Shown: positions 1 through 6,391, counted from the stretch's first letter. The stretch is DNA of 11,029 nucleotides from Clostridia bacterium (GCA_017958845.1 JAGDBW010000049.1:1-11029), one strand, 5' to 3'. Made by a program: numbers and translations. The notes: generated by a model from the letters alone, not told the origin.

Positions 1-4
1 AAAG

Positions 5-652
5 ATGGAACTGACCGAACGACAGAGACGGCTGCCGCGGATCATCTTGCCGCAGGGGATGCGGGTGGTGCTGGCCTCCGGCTCGCCCCGCCGGCGGGAG
101 TTGTGCGAAAAGATGGGACTGTCCTTTGAAGTGCGGCCCGTCGACTGCGACGAGGCGTATGACCGCGCGGCCCTCTCTCCGCGCGAGGCCGTCTCGATGC
201 TGGCACGGCGCAAGTGCGCCGCCGCCGAGGCGGGCGGGGAAGAGACGATCGTCATCGCCTCCGACACCATGGTGGAGATCGACGGCCTGCCGCTGGGCAA
301 GCCGCGGGACGCGGACGACGCGCGCCGGATGCTGCGCCGCCTCTCCGGCCGGACGCATACGGTGCATACCGGCGTGGCTGTGCGGCGGGGCGGGACGACC
401 CTCTATACCGTGGACAGCGCGCGGGTCCGTTTTTGGCCGCTCGGCGAGGCGCAGATCGACGAGTACGTCCGCGGCGGCGAGCCGATGGACAAGGCCGGCT
501 CCTATGCCGTCCAGGGAAAAGGCGGAGCCTTTGTGGCCGAGATCATCGGGGCGGCGGACACCGTGATCGGTCTGTGCTGCGCCGAGACCGCCGCCCTGAT
601 CAAACGACTGGTGCCCGAGGCCGGGGTGACGGAAGGAGGCGCGCGGTTTTGA
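5..652 (+). CDS. maf: Maf-family nucleoside triphosphate pyrophosphatase
   Basis: A cytoplasmic house-cleaning enzyme of the Maf/YhdE/YceF family, whose members hydrolyse non-canonical or canonical nucleoside triphosphates to the monophosphate and pyrophosphate. The 215-residue protein has all the family blocks: the N-terminal LASGSPRRREL loop (residues 23-33), the acidic SDT motif with the likely catalytic Asp87 (86-88), LGKP (97-100), LSGRTHTVHTGVA (113-125), and GEPMDKAGSYAVQG (158-171). It is slightly longer than the usual 190-200 residues because about 18 residues precede the conserved strand. Met19 (position 59) is an alternative start, but it has AGGGG only one base upstream, so the first ATG is kept. 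The true start cannot be settled because the window begins four bases before it. Its stop overlaps the nth start, so the two are probably co-translated. The exact nucleotide preference (dTTP/UTP against m7GTP type) cannot be read with confidence. Confidence 0.93.
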   Translation: MELTERQRRLPRIILPQGMRVVLASGSPRRRELCEKMGLSFEVRPVDCDEAYDRAALSPREAVSMLARRKCAAAEAGGEETIVIASDTMVEIDGLPLGKPRDADDARRMLRRLSGRTHTVHTGVAVRRGGTTLYTVDSARVRFWPLGEAQIDEYVRGGEPMDKAGSYAVQGKGGAFVAEIIGAADTVIGLCCAETAALIKRLVPEAGVTEGGARF

Positions 653-1350
653 AAAGCAAGGATCGTCCGGCAGACCGCAAAGAACAGAAAGAAAAGATGG
701 CCGCCGTCGTCAAAGTCCTGAAAGACCGCTATCCCGCCGCCGAGTGCGCGCTGCGCTGGGAGGGCGACCCCTGGCGGCTGCTGGTGATGGGACGGCTCTC
801 GGCCCAGTGCACCGACAAGAGGGTCAACGAAGTGGCCGGCCCGCTCTTTGCCGCCTTTCCGAGTGCGGCCGACATGGCGCGGGCGGAGATCGCAGCGATC
901 GAGGCGCTGGTGCGCCCCTGCGGGCTCTATCATACCAAAGCGCGGGACCTCAAAGAAGCGTCGCGGCAGATCGTCGAGGACTTTGGCGGTGAGCTGCCGC
1001 GGGAGATGGACGAGCTGCTCACCCTCGCCGGCGTGGGGCGCAAGATCGCGCACCTGTTGCGCGGCGACGTGTTCGGCCTGCCGGCCGTCGTGACCGACAC
1101 CCACTGCATCCGCATCGGCGGACGGCTGGGCTTTTATCCCGAAGAAGAAAAGACCCCCGTCAAAGTCGAGCGGATCCTGACGGCGCTGGTCGAGCCGGAG
1201 GAGTCGGCCGATTTTTGCCACCGGCTGGTCCTGTTTGGCCGCGAGGTCTGCTCGGCCCGCTCGCCGGCCTGCGGCTCGTGCCCTCTGGCCGAGCGGGGAC
1301 TGTGCGAGCACGACCGCCGCGCAAAGGCAAAGGCGCGCGCGAGCCTCTGA
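649..1350 (+). CDS. nth: Endonuclease III (DNA glycosylase/AP lyase)
   Basis: A base-excision-repair enzyme of the HhH-GPD superfamily that removes oxidised pyrimidines and nicks the abasic site. The start is TTG at 649, chosen because GGAAGGAGG lies at 631-639, nine bases before it, and because TTGA overlaps the maf stop, which is typical coupling. This gives 233 residues, close to the usual 210-220. Visible blocks are the substrate-pocket LSAQCTD (50-56), the helix-hairpin-helix LAGVGRK with catalytic Lys132, and the TDTH motif with catalytic Asp150. The 18-residue spacing between the Lys and the Asp equals that of E. coli Nth (Lys120/Asp138). Four cysteines at 201, 208, 211 and 219 form the iron-sulphur loop. 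The last interval is seven residues rather than the classical five. The reading frame is open upstream to 214, but that part is only the shadow of maf. Confidence 0.94.
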   Translation: MKSKDRPADRKEQKEKMAAVVKVLKDRYPAAECALRWEGDPWRLLVMGRLSAQCTDKRVNEVAGPLFAAFPSAADMARAEIAAIEALVRPCGLYHTKARDLKEASRQIVEDFGGELPREMDELLTLAGVGRKIAHLLRGDVFGLPAVVTDTHCIRIGGRLGFYPEEEKTPVKVERILTALVEPEESADFCHRLVLFGREVCSARSPACGSCPLAERGLCEHDRRAKAKARASL

Positions 1351-1359
1351 CCGGGCACC

Positions 1360-1400
1360 GCGGAGACGGACGAAAGCCGCCGCTTTTTCTCTCTTTTTTT
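1360..1400 (+). terminator. Possible weak intrinsic terminator after nth
   Basis: Starting nine bases after the nth stop, GCGG (1360-1363) can pair with CCGC (1380-1383), and CGG (1367-1369) with CCG (1377-1379), around a seven-base loop. There is a three-base bulge on the 5' side. The stem is followed at once by T5 (1384-1388) and, after CTCTC-like bases, by T7 (1394-1400). The stem is short and imperfect, so partial termination is as likely as full termination. Confidence 0.4.
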
Positions 1401-1568
1401 GACACGGGTGCGCCGCTCGGCGCGGCCGAAAGCGGCGCGCGTACCGACAGAGCGGCAAAAAAAGGACGCGCGCGGCGCCCCTCAAAAAAAGGAGGCGGCC
1501 GCCTCGTGCCGCCGAAACAGACCTCCGAAAGAACAAGAGAGCGGCGACCGGCCGCCGGACAAAAACGT

Positions 1569-2168
1569 ATGCAAAAGTTGACACTCGACCGCCCGCTGAT
1601 CGTGGAGGGCGTCTATGACAAAAACACCGTCAGCCAGGTGGCGGACGGGATCATCGTGACCACCGACGGCTTTGGGGTCTTTCACCGGCCGCAGCGGGTG
1701 GCCTGGCTGCGCCGCCTGTGCGAGCCGAGGGGGGTGCTGGTGCTCACCGACAGCGACGCGGGCGGGGGGCAGATCCGGCGCTTTCTCGCCGAGGCGCTGC
1801 CCAAAGACAAGGTGACGCACCTGTACGTACCGCAGATCCCGGGCAGAGAGAGACGCAAAAAAGAACGCTCCCGCGCGGGCTATCTCGGCGTGGAGGGCAT
1901 GGAGGCCGATCTTTTGCGTCGGCTGCTCGCGCCCTATACCTCCGACGCGCCGCCGCGCCCGACCGTGGCACTGACCAAGGCCGATCTCTACGCGCTCGGC
2001 CTCTCGGGGCGAGAGGACAGCGCGCGGCGGCGCGCCGAGGTGCTGGGAGCGCTCGGCCTGCCGAAAGACCTGACCTGCAACGCCCTGCTCGCCGCCGTCA
2101 ACACCGTCGTCGCCCCCGCCGACTGGCAGGCGGCGCTGCGTGGTCTCGGCGACGACGCGGACGCCTGA
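1569..2168 (+). CDS. rnmV: RNase M5-like TOPRIM/DUF4093 protein
   Basis: Matches the ribonuclease M5 family: an N-terminal TOPRIM domain followed by a DUF4093-type C-terminal region. In Bacillus subtilis RnmV matures 5S rRNA. From the ATG at 1569 the protein has 199 residues (B. subtilis RnmV has about 186). It shows the TOPRIM glutamate in LIVEGVYDK (Glu13), then TTDGFGVF (31-38), the acidic DxD-type motif TDSD (Asp61, Asp63), GRERRKKERSRAGYLGVEGM (92-111), and a C-terminal LGLSGRED segment. The start is uncertain. The ATG fits where homologues begin but has no good ribosome binding site. An in-frame GTG at 1506 has GGAGG at 1491-1495, ten bases upstream, and would add 21 residues. The gene is not beside ksgA, its common neighbour. 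Some Clostridia carry more than one TOPRIM-DUF4093 protein, so it may be a paralogue rather than the 5S enzyme itself. Confidence 0.82.
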   Translation: MQKLTLDRPLIVEGVYDKNTVSQVADGIIVTTDGFGVFHRPQRVAWLRRLCEPRGVLVLTDSDAGGGQIRRFLAEALPKDKVTHLYVPQIPGRERRKKERSRAGYLGVEGMEADLLRRLLAPYTSDAPPRPTVALTKADLYALGLSGREDSARRRAEVLGALGLPKDLTCNALLAAVNTVVAPADWQAALRGLGDDADA

Positions 2169-2271
2169 CCTCCCGCGCAGCGCAAGCGCGCACGGCCAAA
2201 GCGACGCAGACACAGCCGCCTCCGACGCGCGGATTACGGCCAAGGCGGCCTATCTGATCCGCCGCACACAG

Positions 2272-2307
2272 AGCCGCCCGGCATCTCGGCCGGGCGGCTG
2301 TTTTTTT
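2272..2307 (+). terminator. Strong rho-independent terminator
   Basis: A perfect 11-bp stem, AGCCGCCCGGC (2272-2282) with GCCGGGCGGCT (2289-2299), has a six-base loop and is followed by G and then seven Ts (2301-2307). It lies about 100 bases after the RNase M5-like stop and ends plus-strand transcription before the minus-strand gene. It is one-directional: the minus-strand side of the stem has no T run, so it does not obviously terminate the facing gene. Confidence 0.92.
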
Positions 2308-2411
2308 GCACAGAGGTCGTCTGCCGGACGGACGGGAGAGGGCGGCGCGGCGGTCGGCCGTTCGGCTCCGGACGGTGCTCCGGGCCGGTCCGCGCGGGCG
2401 GGCGGCGGGGT

Positions 2412-2678
2412 TCAGTTTTCGTTTTCGCGGTGCTCCGAGGCGGCGAGGCAGGCCCGATGACAGACGAGCGCGCCGGCGACGGAGAGGTCAAAAGAGAACA
2501 AAACGACCGAAACCCCCTCCCTGAAATGCAGGGAGACCCACTCGGCCGCTTCGGACGCGCCCGAGCCGTTGAGCGTCAGGAGGGCGGCGAGGACGGAGAC
2601 GCACAGCGACAGACCGAACAAGAGAAAGCCGCGCGCGACGGGGCACAGGGGACGCTCGAGGAGTTGACGAAGAGACAT
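2412..2678 (-). CDS. Small two-helix membrane protein, unknown function
   Basis: Not recognised as a member of any named family. The 88-residue product starts at the ATG at 2678 (reading MSLRQLLERP), with GGAGG at 2689-2685, six bases upstream. About 30 bases further out is a near-consensus promoter. It has two hydrophobic stretches, about 17-36 (rich in L, V, S) and about 55-75, separated by a short polar loop containing acidic residues and WVSLHFREG. It ends in a charged tail, SEHRENEN. A helical hairpin in the membrane with both ends in the cytoplasm is the simplest topology. Cysteines lie at 12, 26, 73 and 77. The open frame continues upstream of this Met to 2930, but that part is low-complexity and proline/lysine rich and lies beyond the promoter, so it is not coding. 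The gene is transcribed away from the ABC operon, and no intrinsic terminator is visible downstream of it. Confidence 0.72.
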   Translation of the reverse strand: MSLRQLLERPLCPVARGFLLFGLSLCVSVLAALLTLNGSGASEAAEWVSLHFREGVSVVLFSFDLSVAGALVCHRACLAASEHRENEN

Positions 2679-2714
2679 GGCTGGCCTCCGGTATGTAGAA
2701 TGTCGGATGAGATC

Positions 2715-2743
2715 ATTATAGCGCGGGGGGCGTCGTTTGTCAT
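2715..2743 (-). promoter_or_regulatory. Promoter of the small membrane protein gene
   Basis: Read on the minus strand, ATGACA (2743-2738; five of six matches to TTGACA) is followed by exactly 17 bases and then a perfect TATAAT (2720-2715). Transcription should start near 2708, giving a leader of about 30 bases before the ATG at 2678. This is a textbook sigma-A type promoter. Confidence 0.85.
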
Positions 2744-2923
2744 TGCAAAATGTCTGGCAGCGCAGGCAGGATCTTCCGCCGGAGGGGCGGCGCTTTTTTG
2801 CGGCTTGTCCGGGCGGCTCGTGATCGGGCGGCCGGCGCTTTTTTTGCGGCGGAGGGGCGCTCTGCCGCGGGGGCCGGGTCTTTTTTGCGGTTTTGGGCGG
2901 AGGGAAGAAAATTTGTTTTTTTG

Positions 2924-2952
2924 TTGACAAAATTTCATATTTAAGTTAAAGT
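2924..2952 (+). promoter_or_regulatory. Promoter of the Gld-like ABC operon
   Basis: A perfect -35 box TTGACA (2924-2929) is followed by 17 bases and TAAAGT (2947-2952; four of six matches to TATAAT). It sits in an AT-rich island flanked by GC-rich DNA. A TATACT at 2960-2965 has no partner -35 at normal spacing, so it is less likely to be the -10 box. A perfect ten-base palindrome, TAGTATACTA (2957-2966), lies where transcription should begin and could be an operator. Confidence 0.62.
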
Positions 2953-3030
2953 ATTGTAGTATACTAACGAAAGAAAAAACGACGCCGGGCGCGGTCGAAT
3001 CGCGGCCTCCTCCGGCGGCCGGGCGGCCCG

Positions 3031-3126
3031 CAGCGGACGGCACAAAGAGGCCGGAAGCCCGCCGCGCCGCACAGCCCCGGCATATCGAAAAAAAGGAGAG
3101 GACGGCCCGGCCGTCCGCTGTCCGAG
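3031..3126 (+). promoter_or_regulatory. Structured leader with displaced ribosome binding site
   Basis: The purine-rich AAAAGGAGAGG (3091-3101) is the only ribosome binding site before the ATPase ATG at 3127, but its GGAG core ends 28 bases away from the ATG. Between them GGACGG (3100-3105) and CCGTCC (3111-3116) form a local hairpin. Folded, it would leave the site about 11 bases from the ATG. The same downstream arm, as GCCGTCCGCTG (3110-3120), is also perfectly complementary over 11 bases to CAGCGGACGGC (3031-3041), which would instead place the binding site in a large loop. The two folds exclude each other. This suggests translational control, but no ligand or known riboswitch class is recognised. 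Confidence 0.35.
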
Positions 3127-4071
3127 ATGATACAGGTTTCTCATCTGACCAAATACTACGGCCCCAACCGGGCGCTGGACGACGTCAGCTTTTCGATCGG
3201 GGAGGGCGAGGTGGTCGGTCTGCTCGGTCCCAACGGGGCGGGCAAGTCCACGGCCATGAACATCCTGACCGGGTGTCTGTGCGCCACCTCGGGCGAGGTG
3301 ACGGTGGACGGGCTGTCGCTCTCCGACGACCCCACCGAGGTCAAGCGGCGCATCGGCTACCTGCCGGAAGTGCCGCCGCTCTATCCCGATATGACGGTGA
3401 TCGAGTTTTTGCGGTTTGTGTATGAGCTCAAGCGCTGCCGGTTTGACCGGGAGGCCCATCTGCGCGAGATCTGCGACCTGCTCCGCATCACCGACGTGCG
3501 GCACCGCCTGGTCGGCCATCTCTCCAAGGGCTACCGTCAGCGCGTCGGCGTCGCGCAGGCGCTGGTCGGCGACCCGCGGCTCATCATCCTCGACGAGCCG
3601 ACGGCCGGCCTCGATCCCAAGCAGATCATCGAAGTCCGTCAGCTCATCCGCACGCTGGCCAGACGGCACACCGTGCTGCTCTCCACCCACATCCTGGGCG
3701 AGGTGACGGCGGTGTGCGGGCGAGTGCTCATCATCAACCGCGGAAAGGTCATCGCCGACCGTCCGACCGACGCGCTGGACCGGCTGGTCGAGGACAGCCT
3801 GCGCTACCGCTACGCCGTCGTCGGACCCGAAAAAGACGTGACGGCCCTGCTCTCGGCCGTGCCGGAAGTCGCCCGCGTCACCCCGACGGGCGAGTCCGAC
3901 GGCGAGGCGTCGGTCTACGTCGTGAGCGGCCGCGGCGGCGTCGACTGCCGCAAGGCCGTCTACTACGCCTGTGCCAAAGCCGGACGCCCCATCCTCTCGG
4001 CCGCGCCGCTCGGAGGGGACCTGGAGAGCGTGTTTGTGCAGTTGGTCGACCGGGACGACGAACAGGCATAA
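3127..4071 (+). CDS. GldA-like ABC transporter ATP-binding protein
   Basis: The cytoplasmic ATPase of an ABC-2 type system. All nucleotide-binding motifs of its 314 residues are in order: Walker A GPNGAGKST (34-42), signature LSKGYRQR (132-139), Walker B LIILDE (152-157, catalytic Glu157), D-loop GLDP (161-164) and switch His188 (STHIL). The Q-loop position carries Glu81 in GYLPEVPPLYPDMT, the variant I associate with GldA-type ATPases rather than a defect. About 90 residues after the core form an accessory domain. The start is ATG at 3127, which gives the usual MIQVSHLTKYYG opening. Its ribosome binding site is unusually distant (see the leader entry), and an in-frame CTG at 3118 is a weak alternative. 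It is the first gene of an operon with a GldF-like permease and GldG-like proteins, which supports the GldA assignment over other ABC-2 exporters. Its five Phe codons are all TTT. Confidence 0.93.
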   Translation: MIQVSHLTKYYGPNRALDDVSFSIGEGEVVGLLGPNGAGKSTAMNILTGCLCATSGEVTVDGLSLSDDPTEVKRRIGYLPEVPPLYPDMTVIEFLRFVYELKRCRFDREAHLREICDLLRITDVRHRLVGHLSKGYRQRVGVAQALVGDPRLIILDEPTAGLDPKQIIEVRQLIRTLARRHTVLLSTHILGEVTAVCGRVLIINRGKVIADRPTDALDRLVEDSLRYRYAVVGPEKDVTALLSAVPEVARVTPTGESDGEASVYVVSGRGGVDCRKAVYYACAKAGRPILSAAPLGGDLESVFVQLVDRDDEQA

Positions 4072-4190
4072 GCCGAACCGACAAAAAATGTTCGGCCGGA
4101 ACCCGGCCGCGCCGCCGGAACGGAACGCCTCCCCCGCGTCTTTTCGACCCGATCCGGCCCTCCCTCAAAAAGAAAAAAGAAGGACCATCC

Positions 4191-4895
4191 ATGAAAGCCA
4201 TCTATCGACGCGAACTGCACGCTTATTTTTCTTCGCCCGTCGGCTACGTCTTTGCGGCCGTGTGGTTTCTTTTGTCCGGCGCGGTCTTCTCTTTGACCAC
4301 GCTCTTTGCCATGACCTCGTCTGTCACCTCCTACTTTACCTATATGCTGCTCGCCATGACGGTCCTTTTGCCGCTCTTGACCATGAAGACCTTTAGTGAA
4401 GAGCGTCGGCAAAAGACCGAGCAGATCTGGCAGAGCGCCCCGGTCTCGCTGTGGGGGGTGGTGACGGGCAAGTTCCTCGCCGCCATGACCCTCTTTGCCG
4501 GTTGTGTGTGCGTCTCCTCGCTCGCCTTTCTCATCCTGCCGCTCTACGGAAAGGTCAAGGCGGGCATCCTCTTCGGCAACCTGCTGGCGCTGCTGCTGGC
4601 GGGCGCGACCTTTTTGGCGGTGGGGACGTTCGTCTCCTCCCTGTGCGTCAACCAGCTGGCCTCGGCCGTTGTGACCGTGGCGGTGCTGCTGGCGTTTTTG
4701 GGCGTGGGGCTGCTCTCCTCTTTCGTTTCGTTTTATCCTCTGCGCTTTGTGCTGAACGCCCTCTCGGTGTTCTCGCGCTTTTCGGGTTTTTCGCAGGGGG
4801 TGTTCGATCCGGCGGCGCTCGTGTATGATCTGTCGCTGACGGCGATCTTTCTGTTTTTGACCGTGCGGGTCTATGACCGCCGCCGCCTGCGCTGA
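4191..4895 (+). CDS. GldF-like ABC-2 permease
   Basis: The membrane subunit partnering the upstream ATPase. It has 234 residues and about six predicted membrane helices (roughly 17-40, 46-65, 94-118, 126-149, 156-180, 207-227), the size and shape of a GldF/NosY-type ABC-2 permease. The cytoplasmic loop SEERRQKTEQIWQSAP (69-84), just after the second helix, is the most telling family feature. The N-terminal YRRELHAYFSSPVGYVF also matches the family. The start is ATG at 4191 with AAGGA at 4180-4184, six bases away. It lies 119 bases after the ATPase stop in a GC-rich gap that holds overlapping hairpins but no T run, so co-transcription is expected. It ends in the basic tail DRRRLR. The next gene starts 11 bases later. 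Confidence 0.9.
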   Translation: MKAIYRRELHAYFSSPVGYVFAAVWFLLSGAVFSLTTLFAMTSSVTSYFTYMLLAMTVLLPLLTMKTFSEERRQKTEQIWQSAPVSLWGVVTGKFLAAMTLFAGCVCVSSLAFLILPLYGKVKAGILFGNLLALLLAGATFLAVGTFVSSLCVNQLASAVVTVAVLLAFLGVGLLSSFVSFYPLRFVLNALSVFSRFSGFSQGVFDPAALVYDLSLTAIFLFLTVRVYDRRRLR

Positions 4896-4906
4896 CGGAG
4901 AGTGCC

Positions 4907-6391
4907 ATGTTCCGTACGTTTTTGAAGAGACAATCCGGCCGCGCGGGCGCCGTCGGCGCGGGCCTCATCGCCGCGGCGCTGCTGTTGGCTCTGGCGCTCA
5001 ACCTGCTGCTCTACGGGCTGACCGAGCGCTACGGCTGGTACGTCTACACCACCGAAAAGTATGAGCACCAAATCGGCGACGCCGCCCGCGACGCCCTCTC
5101 GGAGATGCGGGGCGAGGGACTGGGTCTGCGCATCCGTTTTTGCTCCGACGAGGCGACCCTGACCGGCGACCCCGTCTACCGGCTGGTGTGGGAGACCGCC
5201 CGGCAGATGGCCGAGGCGGCGGACTTTGTCACCGTGGACACGCTGGATATCATGCGGGACCCCGAGACCGCCGACTTTTATCGCTGGCGGACGGTCTATG
5301 ACGAACACGGCACCGCCCGCCGCGAAGAGGTCTGGCGGGTCGCAAAAAACTCGGTCATCGTGGCCTCGGACATCTGCCACGCGGTGGTGCCGCTCTCGGC
5401 GTTCTTTGTGCTGGACGAGGACGGCCGCATCCTCGCCTACAACGGGGAGGAGACCTTTTTGTATCTTTTGCGCTACGCGCTCTCCGATACGCACAGGGTC
5501 GCCTACTATACCCAGAGCCACGGCGAGCAGGTGACCTCGTCCATGCTCTCCCTGTTGCTCTGCGCCGGCTATGAGCCGAGGACCGTCGATCTGCTCTCCG
5601 AGACGCCCGCCGACACCGACGGGCTGCTCGTCGTCTCCCATCCGCGCTACGACTTCTACAAGGGCGGCGAAGGGATCGAGGCGGAGATCGAGCGGCTGGA
5701 CGCTTTTGTTTCGGGCGGGGGGACCGTGTTGGTCTTTCTCGATCCCAACGCCTCCTTTGACGCCGACGGAGCGCATCGGCTGCCCAAACTCGCGCAGTGG
5801 CTGACCGACCGCGGCGTCACCCCCGTGCCGGGCGTGGTGCGGGATCTCGCGGACGGCATCACCGCCGACGGCTATACGCTGGTGGTCGACTATGCCGACA
5901 GCCCGGCCGCCGCGCTCATGCGGGAGGCGGCGCGGCGCTACGACGACCCGCGCGTGATCGTGCGGGAGAGCGGCACCCTGGAGCTGTCGCCCGCCGGGGG
6001 GATCCCGGCCGAGCCGCTGCTCGTCACCTCCTCCTCCGCCACGCTGTGGCAGGGAGGAGAAAAGGTCGCCTCCGGCGCGCGCACCGTGTGCGCCGTCTCC
6101 CGCGACGCGGGCGGCGGGACGCTCGTCGTCTGCGCCGACTTCTACCTGACGGCGTCCGACGCGCTGGACACGGACGAATACGGGAACCGCGATTTCTTTT
6201 TTGCTTGTCTGTCGATCTTCGGAGGGGCCGGGACGCCGCTCGGCGCCACGATGCTGGCCTTTGAAGATACCGCCCTGCACGACCTGACCATGCGCAGCGC
6301 GCGGCTCTGGACGGCGCTGCTCTGCGTCGTCCTGCCGGGCGCGGTCGCCGCGGGCGGCGTCGTGTATCTGCGCCGCCGGCGCCGTCGCTGA
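4907..6391 (+). CDS. GldG-like ABC auxiliary subunit, first copy
   Basis: A GldG/DUF4350-type auxiliary subunit of the ABC system: a large extracytoplasmic domain held by a helix at each end. It has 494 residues. The N-terminal basic segment and helix (14-37) are followed by the ectodomain. That domain contains an early LRIRFCSDEATL strand (GldG proteins usually have a similar ITFY-like strand), the HGE motif (His205-Glu207, in YYTQSHGEQVT), the DGLLVVSHP strand, SGGGTVLVFLDP (269-280) and GNRDFFFACLSIF near the end. It closes with a C-terminal helix (about 466-488) and six consecutive arginines at the very end, which should anchor the tail in the cytoplasm. The start is ATG at 4907 with GGAGAG at 4897-4902. 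It shares the end structure and the GNRD and HGE blocks with the next gene, so the two are paralogues. The substrate is unknown. Confidence 0.82.
   Translation: MFRTFLKRQSGRAGAVGAGLIAAALLLALALNLLLYGLTERYGWYVYTTEKYEHQIGDAARDALSEMRGEGLGLRIRFCSDEATLTGDPVYRLVWETARQMAEAADFVTVDTLDIMRDPETADFYRWRTVYDEHGTARREEVWRVAKNSVIVASDICHAVVPLSAFFVLDEDGRILAYNGEETFLYLLRYALSDTHRVAYYTQSHGEQVTSSMLSLLLCAGYEPRTVDLLSETPADTDGLLVVSHPRYDFYKGGEGIEAEIERLDAFVSGGGTVLVFLDPNASFDADGAHRLPKLAQWLTDRGVTPVPGVVRDLADGITADGYTLVVDYADSPAAALMREAARRYDDPRVIVRESGTLELSPAGGIPAEPLLVTSSSATLWQGGEKVASGARTVCAVSRDAGGGTLVVCADFYLTASDALDTDEYGNRDFFFACLSIFGGAGTPLGATMLAFEDTALHDLTMRSARLWTALLCVVLPGAVAAGGVVYLRRRRRR

Larger units (their letters stand above)
2679..3126. 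other. Divergent regulatory region (448 bases without a gene)
   Basis: This stretch separates the small minus-strand gene from the ABC operon. From left to right it holds the minus-strand ribosome binding site and promoter (to 2743), a GC-rich block with three near-repeated T tracts (about 2776-2890), an AT-rich island with the operon promoter (about 2901-2970), and the GC-rich structured operon leader (about 2960-3126). No credible open reading frame with a ribosome binding site was seen in it on either strand. Confidence 0.7.

Noticed and set aside
214..648. Upstream extension of the nth frame
   Set aside because: This part lies inside maf in another frame and encodes an arginine/glycine-rich shadow. 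The ribosome binding site points to the TTG at 649.
1399..1430. TTGACA at 1399-1404 as a promoter for the RNase M5-like gene
   Set aside because: No -10-like sequence lies 16-18 bases downstream; that region is GC-rich. The match arises from the end of a T run.
1408..1440. Ten-bp stem (GCGCCGCT with AGCGGCGC plus flanking pairs) as a terminator
   Set aside because: No T run follows it on either strand. It may be an RNA structure but cannot be called a terminator.
502..1584. A 360-codon minus-strand open frame opposite maf and nth
   Set aside because: It is antisense to two genes with complete catalytic motifs, and its sequence is low complexity.
2272..2307. The strong terminator acting for both strands
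   Set aside because: On the minus strand the stem is followed by CTGTGTGCGG rather than a T run, so it is supported only for plus-strand transcription.
2679..2930. N-terminal extension of the small membrane protein frame
   Set aside because: It would pass through a near-perfect promoter and is a proline/lysine/arginine low-complexity run. The Met at 2678 has an ideal ribosome binding site.
3106..3126. In-frame CTG at 3118 as the true start of the ATPase
   Set aside because: CTG is a very rare start, and the ATG at 3127 gives the standard family N-terminus. The distance to the ribosome binding site is better explained by the hairpin between them.
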